In this document: piece after piece, positions 32,754 through 44,887 of the stretch
Layout: each line of letters starts with the position of its first letter
How positions within the stretch are numbered: position 1 is the first letter of the stretch
NCBI GenBank assembly: GCA_921293015.1
Contig: OV121088.1
Span: 8,183,882 to 8,247,881, forward strand
Length of the DNA stretch: 64,000 nucleotides
Reading direction: 5' to 3'
Source: Phorcus lineatus
Lineage: Eukaryota > Mollusca > Gastropoda > Trochida > Trochidae
Translations under genes and position numbers: made by a program
Notes under the pieces: model-generated
Databases searched by the model: none
Seen by the model: the letters and a program-made list of their open reading frames with translations, nothing else
What the model was told of the DNA's origin: nothing

Positions 32754-33201
32754 AAGTGATATCTTTCATCGGCTCATATTCTCAGATAACTGTTATCTTT
32801 TTAAAATTATTATAGACGAAGTACCCAGCTGTTCCACCGTGTGACGTCAAAAGGAATGTCCTTCATTCGAAAGTATGTTATCCGATTCATGTTTCTAAAG
32901 TTCTTAAAAACATATGACGCTCTTCCTAACATAATTGTCTTTTTCTAATAAATGCATTTTTTTAAAGATTATACTTCCGCTTTGATAAAGAAAATCCTAA
33001 GATACATAAAATGTTAATGTTAGTACAATTGAAATTTTAATATTGAAACGATTTCAACCCATTACACCAACTTAAACAGTAATTTTTGAAGTCAGGAAAT
33101 TTCTCTTTCGATTTATCCCTTAATGTAAATTTGAACTGACGTACTGAAGCACTTACGGCAAGGGAACTAAACAGTTGTTGGTCTTTATCCATTTAAAACT
33201 T
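32754..33201. other. Unassigned DNA
   Basis: No feature recognised. Confidence 0.4.
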
Positions 33202-33241
33202 GGAGCGAGAGAGGATTCCTATACGCTGATTTAGCAGGATG
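33202..33241 (+). mobile_element. MITE-B 3' terminus fragment
   Basis: 'ggagcgagag...tacgctgatttagcaggatg' is the last 40 bases of the family, 54 bases before a full copy. Confidence 0.75.
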
Positions 33242-33294
33242 CTGCGAGTGACACTTACTTAGGAATTTGGTTTCATGTGACGAAATGTAATCCC

Positions 33295-33628
33295 CATCCT
33301 TCTAAATCAGCGTATATGAATCCACACTCGCTCCTTCCTAATGCCCTGATTTCATTCGGGCTAAATCCCTCGTAAAGCTGGGGTCTTGATATTCGTGGCT
33401 ATGCTCAACTGTCGAATTTTCAGCTAATGAAATGCCGTTATTTACGGAGCTTGAAGCTACTAGCTTGAACTCAACTTATTTTTCCATCCGGGTTGTGCCG
33501 CTGTTGCTGAATGCGAGTGGTCTCATTGGCTGGTTGGATAGCTAGCAATACGAGGGTTTTAGCTTGAAGGAGATCAGGGTATAAGTAAGGAGCGAGGGCG
33601 AATTCATTTACGCTGATTTAGCAGGATG
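33295..33628 (+). mobile_element. MITE-B, full-length copy (334 bp)
   Basis: Starts CATCCTTCTAAATCAGCG and ends CGCTGATTTAGCAGGATG, with TIRs of about 60 bases that also include the 'gcgagggcg' and 'ccctgatt' blocks. Non-coding. I found no clean target duplication. It serves as reference for the other MITE-B pieces in the window. Confidence 0.85.
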
Positions 33629-33687
33629 ATAACAGAGATGATCCTCGCGACAGCAAATGATGAAAATAATCATTTATCTTTATTAGC

Positions 33688-34534
33688 CATCCTGTCTCAG
33701 GGCAAGACGTATAGCTGACGCTCCACTCTTCTTGCCCTGGGTGAAAACCCCAGCAAAACCTTCGCGCCGTAACCCATGATTCAGCCAATCAAATACTTTT
33801 ATCGCGATGGTGTGCGATTAAATTTCAGCCAACCAAAGAGAGCCTCTCGAACAGGAGTTGGCTTTCGCTCTTACGCTAAATGGCAACGTCCATCTTCACG
33901 CCGCTAATGGCTGTAATATTGCCCAAGCGGCGTTATACAACAACTCACTCACTAAACCGATCGATCATGGTGATATTGTCGAGTCCAATTTAGCGATTCT
34001 GGTTAGTTTAATACAACAAATCATACATCCAGTTTTAAGAGATCGGTTTGATTTTCCACCACTAATCTCAATACCTTATCGTGGTGGTTGAGTGGTCCAG
34101 AGACCCCTAGAGTTATGCCAGCCGGAGGTTACATGCTCCTGGCAGGGGCACGCAAGCTCGTCGGTTAGAAGTCAGACCAAATTTGAGTGGTTCTAAAACC
34201 TCTTGTCTATCTCTCACAATGCCTTTCATTCCGTCTTTTCCCTTATTCTTTCGATCCTCTTTTGGGTGCTTGTCATCCACGTGTTTTGTAACCGAAATTT
34301 TGTTCAAAACACGTTAATCCCAAACTCAATCACTCACTCACTCACTCGGTTTGAATTTGAAGGGATGGGCGCTGCCATATTAAATTGCCGACTCGCCTTC
34401 TAAGCGCAGTGATTGGTTGATTATTTTTAGAAAGTTTGTAGGGAATAGGACACGGCGCGAAGTTTTTGCTGGGGTTTACACCCAGGGTAAGAAGAGTGGA
34501 GCGTCAGCTATACGTCTTACCGTGAGACAGGATG
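33688..34534 (+). mobile_element. MITE-A copy 2 (847 bp, 10-bp target duplication)
   Basis: Termini CATCCTGTCTCAGGG and GAGACAGGATG, flanked by CTTTATTAGC on both sides (33678-33687, 34535-34544). The interior has an additional 'cacgccgctaatggctgtaa' block absent from copy 1, and carries repeat D in reverse orientation. Confidence 0.88.
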
Positions 34535-34884
34535 CTTTATTAGCATAAACGAAATAGAGAGTGTCCGATGTATTCATTCTTTCTTTGTCTGTAAAAGTTG
34601 CTTGTTGCACGGCATGACGTCGGGCTTCAATCTTTACATCAACAACAACCATGAACAATAAATTTTAAAAAGTCTGGTTGGCTACTATTAATTTACTCAT
34701 TCTTGAGTATGTTTAGAGATGTTAGTAAACGTATGCACACATTGTCATATATATTCGACTTGAGCGAACATTGAACAATTCTTACATTTTGTTCTGTCTT
34801 CATGCAAACAAGTGTACAGTACCTGAAAAAACGACGAATTAAACAAATTCCAATATACATTTACTGTCTACATTGAGCCTGACT
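34535..34884. other. 350-base spacer between inverted MITE-A copies
   Basis: AT-rich; no feature recognised apart from the target duplication at its left edge. Confidence 0.5.
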
Positions 34885-35690
34885 CATCCTGTCTCAGGGT
34901 AAGACGTATAGCTGACGCTCCACTCTTCTTACCCTGGGTGTAAACCCCAGCAAAAACTTCGCGCCGTGTCCTATTCCCTACAAACTTTCTAAAAATAATC
35001 AACCAATCACTGCGCTTAGAAGGCGAGTCGGCAATTTAATATGGCAGCGCCCATCCCTTCAAATTCAAACCGAGTGAGTGAGTGAGTGATTGAGTTTGGA
35101 ATTAACGTGTTTTGAACAAAATGTCAGTTACAATACACGTGGATGACAAGCACCCAAAAGAGGATCGAAAGAATAAGGGAAAAGACGGAATGAAAGGCAT
35201 TGTGAGAGATAGACAAGAGGTTTTAGAACCACTCAAATTTGGTCTGACTTCTAACCGACGAGCTTGCGTGCCCCTGCCAGGAGCATGTAACCTCCGGCTG
35301 GCATAACTCTAGGGGTCTCTGGACCACTCAAACCACCACGATAAGGTATTGAGATTAGTGGTGGAAAATCAAACCGATCTCTTAAAACTGGATGTATGAT
35401 TTGTTGTATTAAACTAACCAGAATCGCTAAATTGGACTCGACAATATCACCATGATCGATCGGTTAAATTTTCTTTGTTTAAATATGGACGTTGCCATTT
35501 AGCGGAAGAGCGAAAGCCAACTCCTGTTCGAGAGGCTCTCTTTGGTTGGCTGAAATTTAATCGCACACCATCGCGATAAAAGTATTTGATTGGCTGAATC
35601 ATGGGTTACGGCGCGAAGGTTTTGCTGGGGTTTTCACCTAGGGCAAGAAGAGTGGAGCGTCAGCTATACGTCTTGCCCTGAGACAGGATG
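34885..35690 (-). mobile_element. MITE-A copy 3, inverted relative to copy 2
   Basis: Same termini and interior as copy 1 read on the minus strand ('atttaaacaaag' block present). The flanks (gcctgact and ctttacat) do not match, so the target duplication is lost, or the copy was moved by rearrangement. Together with copy 2 it forms a 2-kb palindromic arrangement. Confidence 0.85.
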
Positions 35691-36096
35691 CTTTACATAA
35701 ATTGGTAACTTATACTGATCATAATTCGAGAACCGATTTTAAAAAAACCATTAAAATACCCCAAATTAATATAAAATGAATCCTCGACTTTTCTCAATGA
35801 CTTGAAAGCTACCTAGTTCGTCAACGTGGCAATTGTTCCATATTATTAAAGAAACAAACCTAGTTCTTTATGTAGTCCGTAAGCCCAAAATACCGTTACA
35901 TGTAGCTGACCAGTTCCGGAAATATGTACCCTGTGATATTCCGAATAATGCTGACTGGCGGCCGTGGACCAGACATTCGAATCACGTTACACCTTTTTGG
36001 AGGAGAGACTCACAGATCAAGCCATTGATCGTCAGACAGTTTGTGTTAGTGCTGTAAGTTAACAGCTTAAGGCCAAGAAAATCCAATTTCAGTTCT
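35691..36096. other. Unassigned DNA
   Basis: An open frame (35833-36057) with WRPWTRHSN-type sequence has no recognisable family and may be chance or a scrap of the next element. Confidence 0.35.
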
Positions 36097-36126
36097 TTGC
36101 AATATAAGAAATATATATATATAAAG

Positions 36127-36888
36127 AACAGCAGCTACCATTCTGGAATAAAGCAATCACCATACAAGGCCCTATTTGGAACTGAAGCAAAAGTTGGATT
36201 GCGTTCAAACACCCTTCCAACAGAAATACTGGAAAGAATGGTCTCTGAAGATGACCTTCTGGCAGCATACTCAGCCCCATCATCCGAGAGAGAAGTTTCC
36301 AGTCTTGCACAACATCTAGATGTTACAGAGAGTGAGGCCACTAGTACCATGCAACCTGATACAGCAGACCCTGAAGATGCACAGCTAAGAGTGAATCAAC
36401 AGAACATCGAGGTCCAGAGGAAAAGAGCTGCAGATGGTCAGCTTTCACAAGCTGAACGTATGGTCAATGGTAGTCGTTTAGAACATGTTGCTGGCAATCT
36501 GGGTGACAATGTGACCATCCCTATTCCACTAGTTGATCGCGGTAAGGGGGATCCTCGCAACATAATGGGTGTCATTGTAGACAGGAACGACGATGACCTG
36601 TATCGTGTAGCTGTCAAGGCTGGCATTCTTAAGGGACACTACAGCAGAAATCAGTTTGATCTGTGCACCCAGAAGCTGTTTACTATCGAGGACATGAACA
36701 GGGATGTTGAAGTTGGCCTTCGTCATGCAGTACAGAATGAGTCCCGATGTGGTGGCCAGGGATATGCTAAATGCAACTGTGCAGCAAATCGCAAACAATG
36801 TCAGACCAACAGATGCAAATGTTTCAAGTCAGGTGTGAAGTGCAACAGCAGGTGTCACTCCAGCATCACATGTCCAAACAAAAATTGA
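36127..36888 (+). pseudogene. Ginger/KRBA2-like integrase, C-terminal region with Cys-rich tail
   Basis: The protein begins abruptly after an (AT) tract with YHSGIKQSPYKALFGTEAKV, the region after the catalytic Glu of gypsy-type integrases. It continues LPTEILERMVSEDDL, AERMVNGSR, then a GPY/F-like strand region (GDNVTIPIPLVDRGKGDPRN, YRVAVKAGILKGHYSRNQF) and a Cys-rich end (GGQGYAKCNCAANRKQC to CNSRCHSSITCPNKN). Domain order matches KRBA2-like proteins derived from Ginger transposons. The DDE core is missing, so it is a 5'-truncated element. The frame itself is intact over about 254 codons. Confidence 0.75.
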
Positions 36889-36972
36889 AATAATCCATGA
36901 TATGTCAATAAAACTATGAGCATATACATTACTGTTTGTTATTGTTTTAAACCATTATTGAGCATAATTCAT

Positions 36973-37140
36973 TTCAGTCAATCTGTCTGAAAATCAGCCT
37001 AAATTTTCAGTCAATCTGTACATTGACTGCTTTTTTCAGTCAATCTATACATTGCCTGAGTGAATCAGTCAATCTACAGATTGACTAAAAATTTCAGTCG
37101 ATCTACAGATTGACTGATTTTAGACATTGACTGTAACATA
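36973..37140 (+). repeat. Subterminal palindromic repeat array and 3' end of the Ginger-like element
   Basis: Several copies of the palindrome cagtcaatctgtagattgac followed by tg, in varied states, ending 'gactgtaaca' at 37140. Read inwards this begins TGTTACAGTC, a TG start like the element at 56631. No partner inverted repeat is seen to the left, consistent with 5' truncation. Confidence 0.7.
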
Positions 37141-37255
37141 TACATGTATGTGGACAAATGCTTTTACTAAAGAAATCAAAACTCGATATATTTAAAATTG
37201 AGAGTTTTCTATTTTGATAAATTTCACGTTACTTAAAATAACCTCATATTCGAAT

Positions 37256-37280
37256 TCACATACGCTGATATAGCAGGATG
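37256..37280 (+). mobile_element. MITE-B 3' terminus fragment
   Basis: 'tacgctgatatagcaggatg' only. Confidence 0.6.
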
Positions 37281-38088
37281 ATCTTAAGCTTACGTTGGAG
37301 AAACATTTTTGAACAGCGAGATGAACCTTACTTTCTCATAATAAGTCGACCGCTCTTTTTCGCCTCTCTGTTAGTTGAAAATAGAATAATAACGTATGTC
37401 ATTTACTCTTGACTGGAAAAAGCAGTTTTTCCCATTAAGATTGACGTCCAACTGTGATTATAGACATTGATTCGCTGTGCTGTTGATTTAGTTCATGTCA
37501 AATAATATTTTGTGACACACTTACTGGAGTAAAAAGAGCAAAAGATTGCAAGTAATAACATTAACTTAATATGAATGAAATATAAAGTTAATATATGGTT
37601 TTCATCAAATTATTATTTTGAAGACAATAGAAAGGAGTGCAATTAAGAAAAAATAGGCACTCACGTTTTTTCTGTGCTGCAAAATGTAAACATGCGGTCA
37701 AAACTTCCTCCTCACTCGGCGCATGCGCATAATCTTCAGTAGCGGTTTTTCTAAAATCGCGTATTCACGATTTAAATTGCAATTTTCACGTTTCTCGTTG
37801 CCTACTTTAGTTTGTCAGTGACGAGGGATTCTATTTATGTTGTTTCCATGTTTAATGTGGACTTTTCCACGTTTTCCTTCGCATTACGGCAGTTTTGTCT
37901 GGTTGGCCTGAATAAGAAGCCTTAAAGAACCTACTTCACATAAATGTATGTACGAATACTTTATTTTTGCGAATGAGTTGTTACGATTCTTACATGTTTT
38001 GAAGAAATAGACAACTCAGAATGAAAAATTTTTTTCGTACAGTGAGTGAGTCACTTTTAATTGATTATTATGTTTTATTATTATTATA
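37281..38088. other. Unassigned AT-rich DNA
   Basis: No feature recognised. Confidence 0.4.
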
Positions 38089-38310
38089 TTTCACTTTTTA
38101 AACACGTGGATGAAATCCATCCAAAAGAGAGTGGACAGTTCAGAAAGAAATAGATCGGAAGGCTGAGGGAAAAGACGGAAAGGCCTAGTGAGAAATAAAG
38201 AGCAGGTCTTCGACGAGGTCTTTTCGGTCTTGCGTCTACCCTTCGTCATTTCCAGCTTGGGTCCAACAAGGAGCATGATAGCTCCGGTTGGCTTTCGGGG
38301 TCTGAAGCAC
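38089..38310 (+). repeat. Dispersed repeat D, diverged copy
   Basis: Shares 'aaacacgtggatga', 'ccaaaagagagtggac' and 'gggaaaagacggaa' with the copy at 52393, then 'ctccggttggct' and 'ggggtctg', as in MITE-A interiors. Confidence 0.7.
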
Positions 38311-38340
38311 ATCATAATTTCCTACCATGACACTGCTTTT

Positions 38341-38530
38341 GTATCACTCCTTGCATACATCGTAAAGCACATCATATGACGATATTTGGTATCATCAAGC
38401 ACATACAATGACAATGTTTTGGCATCTTCAAGTACATGCCATGACAATGTTTTGGCATCATAAAGTACATTCCATGACAATGGTTTGATATCATCTAGCA
38501 CATGCAATGACAATGCTTTGCATTGAATGT
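38341..38530 (+). repeat. 36-bp minisatellite, about 5 units
   Basis: The unit is about 'agcacatgcaatgacaatg' plus 'ttttggcatcatca'. The period is divisible by three, so the minus strand shows a repetitive ORF that I do not regard as a gene. Confidence 0.85.
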
Positions 38531-41017
38531 GCATGACATGAAATGCTTTGTTGTTGGCAAGCAGTTGATAAGAATGTATATTGATAAGAGAATTATGAGC
38601 TGGATATTAGAGAAATGATGAGTTATGTTTAGTCAAAATGAAAAATTACCTTTTATACGAAGATATATACTGTCACTACATATCGCCGACTCAGTTACCT
38701 TCACCTTAGCGTGCTGAAAATATAACAATTCAGCAAATCAAGGTCCTAACTCAAAATGAAAAAATTAATCAGATTTTCCATTCAAAACCCCCGTCTTCAG
38801 AATAACAACATAAAATCGTGTGATTCCATATCAATGATATCATATCTTATGAATAATGAATGAAATGTCTCTATCGTGCTCGCTATGAAAAAATCACTTG
38901 GTTGATTATCTTTATTTATTTACTTACATTTAAAAACGATAACTTCTTCTGGACTGTCGTGCCATATGTGCGTATTTTATGCAAACCACATACATATGAA
39001 ATATTTATCTGCACAGTCACATAACGCTATCCAAATTAGGTTGAACATGTTATAGACGTCTTGCATGACATTTGTCCATAATGCTCATTTTCTATGAACA
39101 AGTCATATCTTGACTGTGTTTAGTTTATGTGTTCCCTAACTGTACATTCACGTTTAAGCTGAACGATTAATGCTTGGAAAAAATGTCTAATGAGTAAATA
39201 GTCGACACCTACGTTTATACGATGAGTATCTGCACAGCTTTTAGCCGTTGAAACACTCAAAAGATTTTATTAAGACAAGCAATAATTTGTTTGATTAAAT
39301 TTTCTTTGTCTTGCGATTTCAGCAGTCGTTATGGTTCAACACTGTTCAGGAAGTTTTTGATTTGATAATCTTGTGGCATGCCGAAACGCTTTATGATATA
39401 TTACTCTTTGGAAATTAGTGAAGGACACGAAATGATAATCATACGCACCAACACAGAAGTGTGTTTGTCAGAGCTGCTTTAACTTCAATTTACCTGTATT
39501 TACGAGTGAGAATTGTAAGATCGTTGGATGGCTGGATATCTTTGTCTGTTCTTCTCTATAAGTATCTCAAATATGTAATAAATTTATAAACGATACTGTT
39601 CTTTCTATAAGAAGTTAGTAATAACAGGTGTGCTTTGTAATTTTCATCGATTTGTTGATTGTGAATCCCTTTCTATCAATATATCAACTTCACAAGAAGC
39701 CCCTCTCGGAGATGGTCTATGATATTTGATTGGATAATTAAAAAAGGACGGTATCAATGATGCATTATACAGTCTGAGCATTTGGTGAACATCCGGAACC
39801 GCAACATGTGTAATGGTATATATCTTTTTTGGCATGAAGTTGTTGTTCAATCAGTACTGATGCGGATAACTATACAACTGCAGTAAAGATATTAATAAAG
39901 CTAATTAACGTTGGCGTTACTGCGGACTGAAGGATGTACCGATGTTCTTAAATGGTTAAAATAGTGAAAATTTATTAAAATTTAGAACATTTTTTATACT
40001 TTTGAGGGTTGTGAACTCTTCGTTAGATAAGATTGAATATTGCGACAAGCGCTAAGATAATTCGATACTCTCCCGTAACACAAAGTTGTCTGAAGTAAAT
40101 GAATAAAATGATATGGTGTTATGACCTAATAACTATATTTTTATCCTTTTCTTAGTTTGCTCAAATTAAATAATTGACAAATCTTTTCACAATTAATAAT
40201 GAAATTTTAGGGTGTTTTCTTTCACATTAACCTAGTTTTAATATCGTATCCCAAAAGTACTCTACTTAAATTCATAATTGTTGGCGTTTTGGAAATCATA
40301 TATTTAAATGGTTGGTCATCTAGAAAGGCATTACATCAATGCTTGTGACATTTGCTGAAATGCCCTTTTGACTTAATACGCTAATAGTAGTGATATTGTT
40401 AAATTTGCATTGTAAATTCTTTGCTATAATACATATACACACGCCATTGTTCAAAGATATTGTGTCTTACTGTACATTGTTATTTATGTGATACGATTCC
40501 GCTCAGTTTAATTCAATCATACATTGATTTTTTAGAACATGAACCTGAAGAATAATTTCCTGTTTGTGAATGAAGTTTTTATGGTTTTTGACAATGGTTT
40601 CCTAATATATATACAGAAATAACATGATTATGGCTTGTATTTACTTTGTCGAGGTATTCAAATAAATCAGAGGATGTTACCATCAAAAGATGTTGAAATA
40701 TCTTTTAGGATTTTATATTTTGTCCAATTTTGGCCTTGAGGGTGAATCATATAGACAACATTTTAAAATTAATCCCTTGTATGAATCATATAAACACTTT
40801 TATAATTGCCTTTTAAGGTAAAATTATTTTCATTGGCACATTTTCAACATGTATGGACTAAAATGTTTACGGACGTCAAAATCATCGATGGTTGAGATGA
40901 AAACATTCAGCAAACCGGAGGAGCAATATCATGTACGTTAGCGTTACAATCATTTGACAAACAACGACTGGTTTCTAAGTGAACAACTTTTTTTGCTAAT
41001 TAAACGAGTAATTACAT
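38531..41017. other. AT-rich DNA without recognised features
   Basis: About 2.5 kb with only chance ORFs. Confidence 0.4.
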
Positions 41018-41395
41018 AAGATAAAACTTATAGTTTTCATGCAATATGTGTTATAAAAATATTAATGACGTTGTTGACCATATCCATATTTCTCTGAGAC
41101 TAAGATTTGTGTAAATACAAGTTCACATGTCATTTTACATGATAAGGTTGGACTCATTATCAAAATGACATTTCTCGTGTTACAGGAAAATAGCTACATT
41201 ATACAAAGATAAAACAAATAGTTTTCATGCAATATGTGTTATAGAAATATTAATGACGTTGTTGACCATATCCATATTTCTCTGAGACTAAGATTTGTGT
41301 AAATACAAGTTGTCATGTCATGTTACATGATAAAGGTAGACTCATTATCAAACTGACATTTCTCGTGTTACAGACAAATAGCAACATTATACAAG
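41018..41395 (+). repeat. Tandem duplication, two units of about 190 bp
   Basis: Units 41018-41205 and 41206-41395 are about 90% identical by eye, sharing 'tagttttcatgcaatatgtg' and 'gacgttgttgaccatatcca'. Confidence 0.9.
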
Positions 41396-42675
41396 AACAA
41401 AGTAAAGAGCTAATGGTTCATTCGCATGCACGTATGACACTAAAGAGACCAAGCGACATTTGTTACAGAGAAGAGCGGAAGTGAATAGTGTCATAAGGGA
41501 ACCTGTATCAAATGAATATATTGTCGTAGCGAAAAACATCTTGGCATGAGCAGTGAAATTCGGTTCGAATTGATGGCTTTTGGGCAGTGTTTTCATGTCA
41601 TATCGCTCATAAAAATATATTATAAGTCGTCCTCTTGACAGTCATTCATTTTCAAAAAGATGTCACCAATAATAAACAATTAAAGAGGGATTGCGTGACC
41701 CCCAATACCGTGATTAACCAGTGAAAAATGTAGTGATATAATAAAAAATCTATCAATATACCTAATAAAAATTTATTAACCAGGGAAACAGAACCATTTT
41801 GAAAATGAATTACATATATTTTCCAAATTTCCTCATCTTTGTTAATTTGGCGTCCTATACCGGATATGAAAAAGGGAACCGAAAAAAGAATGAGGATTAA
41901 TAATTATGGTTAATTCTATAAGCTTTATTCTATTCACTGTGACTTGAAGATATAACAAGTTTGATAAATCTCCACTACTTTCGCTACGTGAATACTTTTC
42001 TCGTTAGATCGTCGACATTAAGAGCGTTGACGTTACTGCAGTAACAAGGTTAATGCAAGGCTATATCTAGTGACAAGTGAACTAACTCGATCAGGATGTA
42101 ATCGTTCATGCGAATGATTCTGCCTGTCGTTTCTTCCCGTCCCTTATATATTCCTTCCACTTTTCACCTACTATGCTATTTGGGCGTCCCGGAAAATCTA
42201 TCTTCTTCCGAATGTTTAAGAGCTAAGAAAAAAATAAAAGGGATTGAAAATGGTAAGTTTTGTTGGTGGCGATTCTTGATTTCTTTAGTAATTTCTGTAA
42301 TTTCAAGACGATGTGTCAGAAAATGTTTATTTACATTACATTAAACTGATATAATGATGTATTCATTATACTAAAATTATGTTTGAAGAGATAATAATAA
42401 TTGAGTCTGTCTTTTCAGATCGTCCTACAAATGTTTTATTGCGCTAAGATCTGGCCAAACTGTATGCCTTGTAAAAACGTGAATATTGATCTAAGCCAGG
42501 GGTACCGTAGACAATCATGAAGTATGTGATCAAGCATTCTGTTAAATATGACGCTGTCTCTGTTTGTTAATGACATCTGGCCGCTTGACTTCATCATAGT
42601 AACGATGCGTTATGTTCACAATAAACCTGCGAGCCAGGTAGAGTTTAATATTATATTAAATTTTTATTAATATAT
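41396..42675. other. Unassigned DNA
   Basis: No supported gene; 42108-42344 is an isolated low-quality ORF. Confidence 0.35.
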
Positions 42676-42890
42676 TAGTTATTAAACACGTACGAGGATA
42701 AAAATCGTTGAAAAGATAGTGGACAGACAGGAGAAAGGGATAGAAGGGATGAGGGAACAATCAGAGAAAGGCTGGCTTTTGTCCGTCAATCTGTCCCTAC
42801 AACACAAGAAGCATAGTATATTCAGGCTGGAATACCATTGTCCTCTCGGGGTCTTTGAAGCACAACCAACACTCCATAAGGTTTTAGTCA
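42676..42890 (+). repeat. Dispersed repeat D, diverged copy
   Basis: 'gttattaaacacgt' and 'agtggacagacaggagaaag' are followed by 'ctcggggtctttgaagcac'. Same layout as 38089-38310. Confidence 0.65.
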
Positions 42891-44078
42891 AATGATTATC
42901 ACAATATAAGAAATGTGAGGGACTGAATTATTGTTTAGCGCCTTTTAAGCAATATTCCGCCGTAGGCAGCGTTTGAGTTAATAAAATTGTCTTTCAAAAG
43001 GCCATCGGAAAATGACGTATGCCACTGGACCGAAAATAATTCGTATCACATATCTTTCTCAAATATCATAAATCATCTTTCTAATAAAACCATTGAGAAG
43101 AGTTTCAGAAAAATAAAATGAGCAGGATTTTAGCTCTGGTCCGGAAATAAAGCTTTCCCTGTTTAGAGTCCAATTTTTCTTTGTTAACATGGAAATGGAA
43201 AAATATATTCCCGGAAATCTTAACAAACAAAGCACACCTCTTCAGAAGGTGAGTTACATACAAGCAAATGTTCATAAAGATATGAAGGGCAATTTTGGTG
43301 TTTTGCTCTTAAAATGAAGCTTTCCGCGAACTTGGTCAAAATGCAACTCATTTCGATTCAAAAAGGAAAAAATACATTTCAGAAACCTCAAAAAATTAAA
43401 AGGTACCACTTCATTAAGTGGGTATTGCACACCCAAATATTCGGAAAGATTTGATTGGTTTGAGAGTACTGTTCCGGAACGAAGCTATCCCTTTATAGAG
43501 TCCTAATTCAGTAATTCTAATAAGTTGGTCTTACTCATGCAATGTTTAAGAAGGAATCAATGGACGGATTCAGGAGTTCTGCCCTGGAAACAAAATAATT
43601 ACGGATGGACCGACGAATATATATGAAGGTATTGCAGTTCGGTGGATGAAAGTGGATTGTAAATATGTGGTTTTATTTGATTGTGTATACTTTGTATATT
43701 TAAAATGATTATTTATGAAGTTGTACACATGTATTCATGATTGTGTCTACTGCTTTATTCATAAGGTGTTGTATTGTGTTGTATCTATCACGTGCCTGCC
43801 TTTTGGAACATTCGTCTATTTCCCGGGATTGTAGCTTGCGTGTCATTGAGCTCTTTGAGCTCAGACACAGCACATACAAGACAAACAGATTACTGATGAA
43901 GATTAGTTTCTTCTTTTCTTTTTCCTTTTTGATTAATATTTCTAAATTTTGCATAAATCTTATCTCTTAAATGCTAAATCTTACATTCTATTTGATGTTA
44001 AAAAGTAAGTAGCGTAATTGATTGAAATTGTCAACAACAAAAAGCAATTATTCTAGCAAGTGTTCTAGTAGTAAGTAG
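42891..44078. other. Unassigned DNA
   Basis: No supported gene. Contains 'agcaatattccgcc' near 42950, reminiscent of common molluscan dispersed repeats. Confidence 0.35.
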
Positions 44079-44212
44079 TCATCCTGCTGAATCCGCCCTC
44101 GCGCCTTCCCTAATACCCTGATACCCTGATCTCCTTCAAACTAAAACCTGGAGGGTCTTTGAAGCTAACAAACCGCCACACCACGATACCGTATCGAGTT
44201 AAGTAGTGGGAA
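44079..44212 (+). repeat. Chimera of a MITE-B 5' fragment and a repeat D fragment
   Basis: CATCCTGCTGAATCCGCC to 'ctaaaacc' (44079-44150) is MITE-B with a small deletion. It joins directly to 'gagggtctttgaagc...taagtagtggg', the 3' part of repeat D. Confidence 0.65.
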
Positions 44213-44640
44213 AATGTATGCAAATGTAACTTTGCATAAATGTTAACTACTTAAAGTAATTACATTCATACACTATAATATATGAATAATACGTCTCTAC
44301 TGTATTTGATTATCATGCGCCGGCAAATATTGTATGTGTCACAGTAGTTATAATACTTTCCATATTATTCATGTATCCCTTTCAGCTATCACGAGTCCGT
44401 AGAGGTGTGACAATTGATATGATGACGATGTATTAGTACATATGTATAAGGACAACAAGGAATTTTATGGATAATCAACTTCTTAATTGTACTGGTAGCG
44501 ACGTTTCGGTATAGAAAGGAAAACATGATAAGATGTGTGGGATTACCTATTAATCAGAGGGGAGTTAATTAGGCTGAGGCGGATTACGGAACAAAGAGTT
44601 AGGGGTGATGAGTGAAGCCAGAGTAAGTCAAGTGGATTAA

Positions 44641-44887
44641 TCATGGGCGGATTAGGTGGTTGTAAGCTGATGGGATGAAATAGCCTTGATCCCTGTTTAA
44701 AGAAGGCTTAAATCTAACAATTTGAATAGCCTCAGCTAAACGACGTTGAGTGTAATCATGTTTGTTGTTTGTAAGTGTTTTGACTGTGTCCCAATTGATT
44801 TTGTGCTGAGGAAATTTTATGATGTGTTCCGAAACGGCTGATTTAGTGTCTGCTTTGATTGTTGATGTTTTGTGTTCCTTGATGCGA
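44641..44887 (-). pseudogene. Penelope-like element GIY-YIG endonuclease, C-terminal part
   Basis: The minus-strand frame from 44887 to a TGA at 44641-44643 reads RIKEHKTSTIKADTKSAVSE, HIIKFPQHKINWDTVKTL and RRLAEAIQIVRFKPSLNRDQ, then GYFIPSAYNHLIRP. The R-x-x-EH motif, the alternating SAVSEHI helix and the late N-R-D-x-G are those of the GIY-YIG nuclease at the end of Penelope retroelement proteins, which nicks target DNA. The GIY and YIG strands and the RT are absent. Downstream on the minus strand 'gaaacgtcgctacca' fits a Penelope 3' region. Confidence 0.75.

Noticed and set aside
35112-35306. ORF MNKMSVTIHVDDKHPKEDRK (also minus strand 34113-34307)
   Set aside because: It lies wholly inside MITE-A and is the translation of repeat D; copies elsewhere are shifted and broken.
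38322-38534. Minus-strand ORF with 12-residue repeats
   Set aside because: By-product of the 36-bp minisatellite, with no signal or domain.
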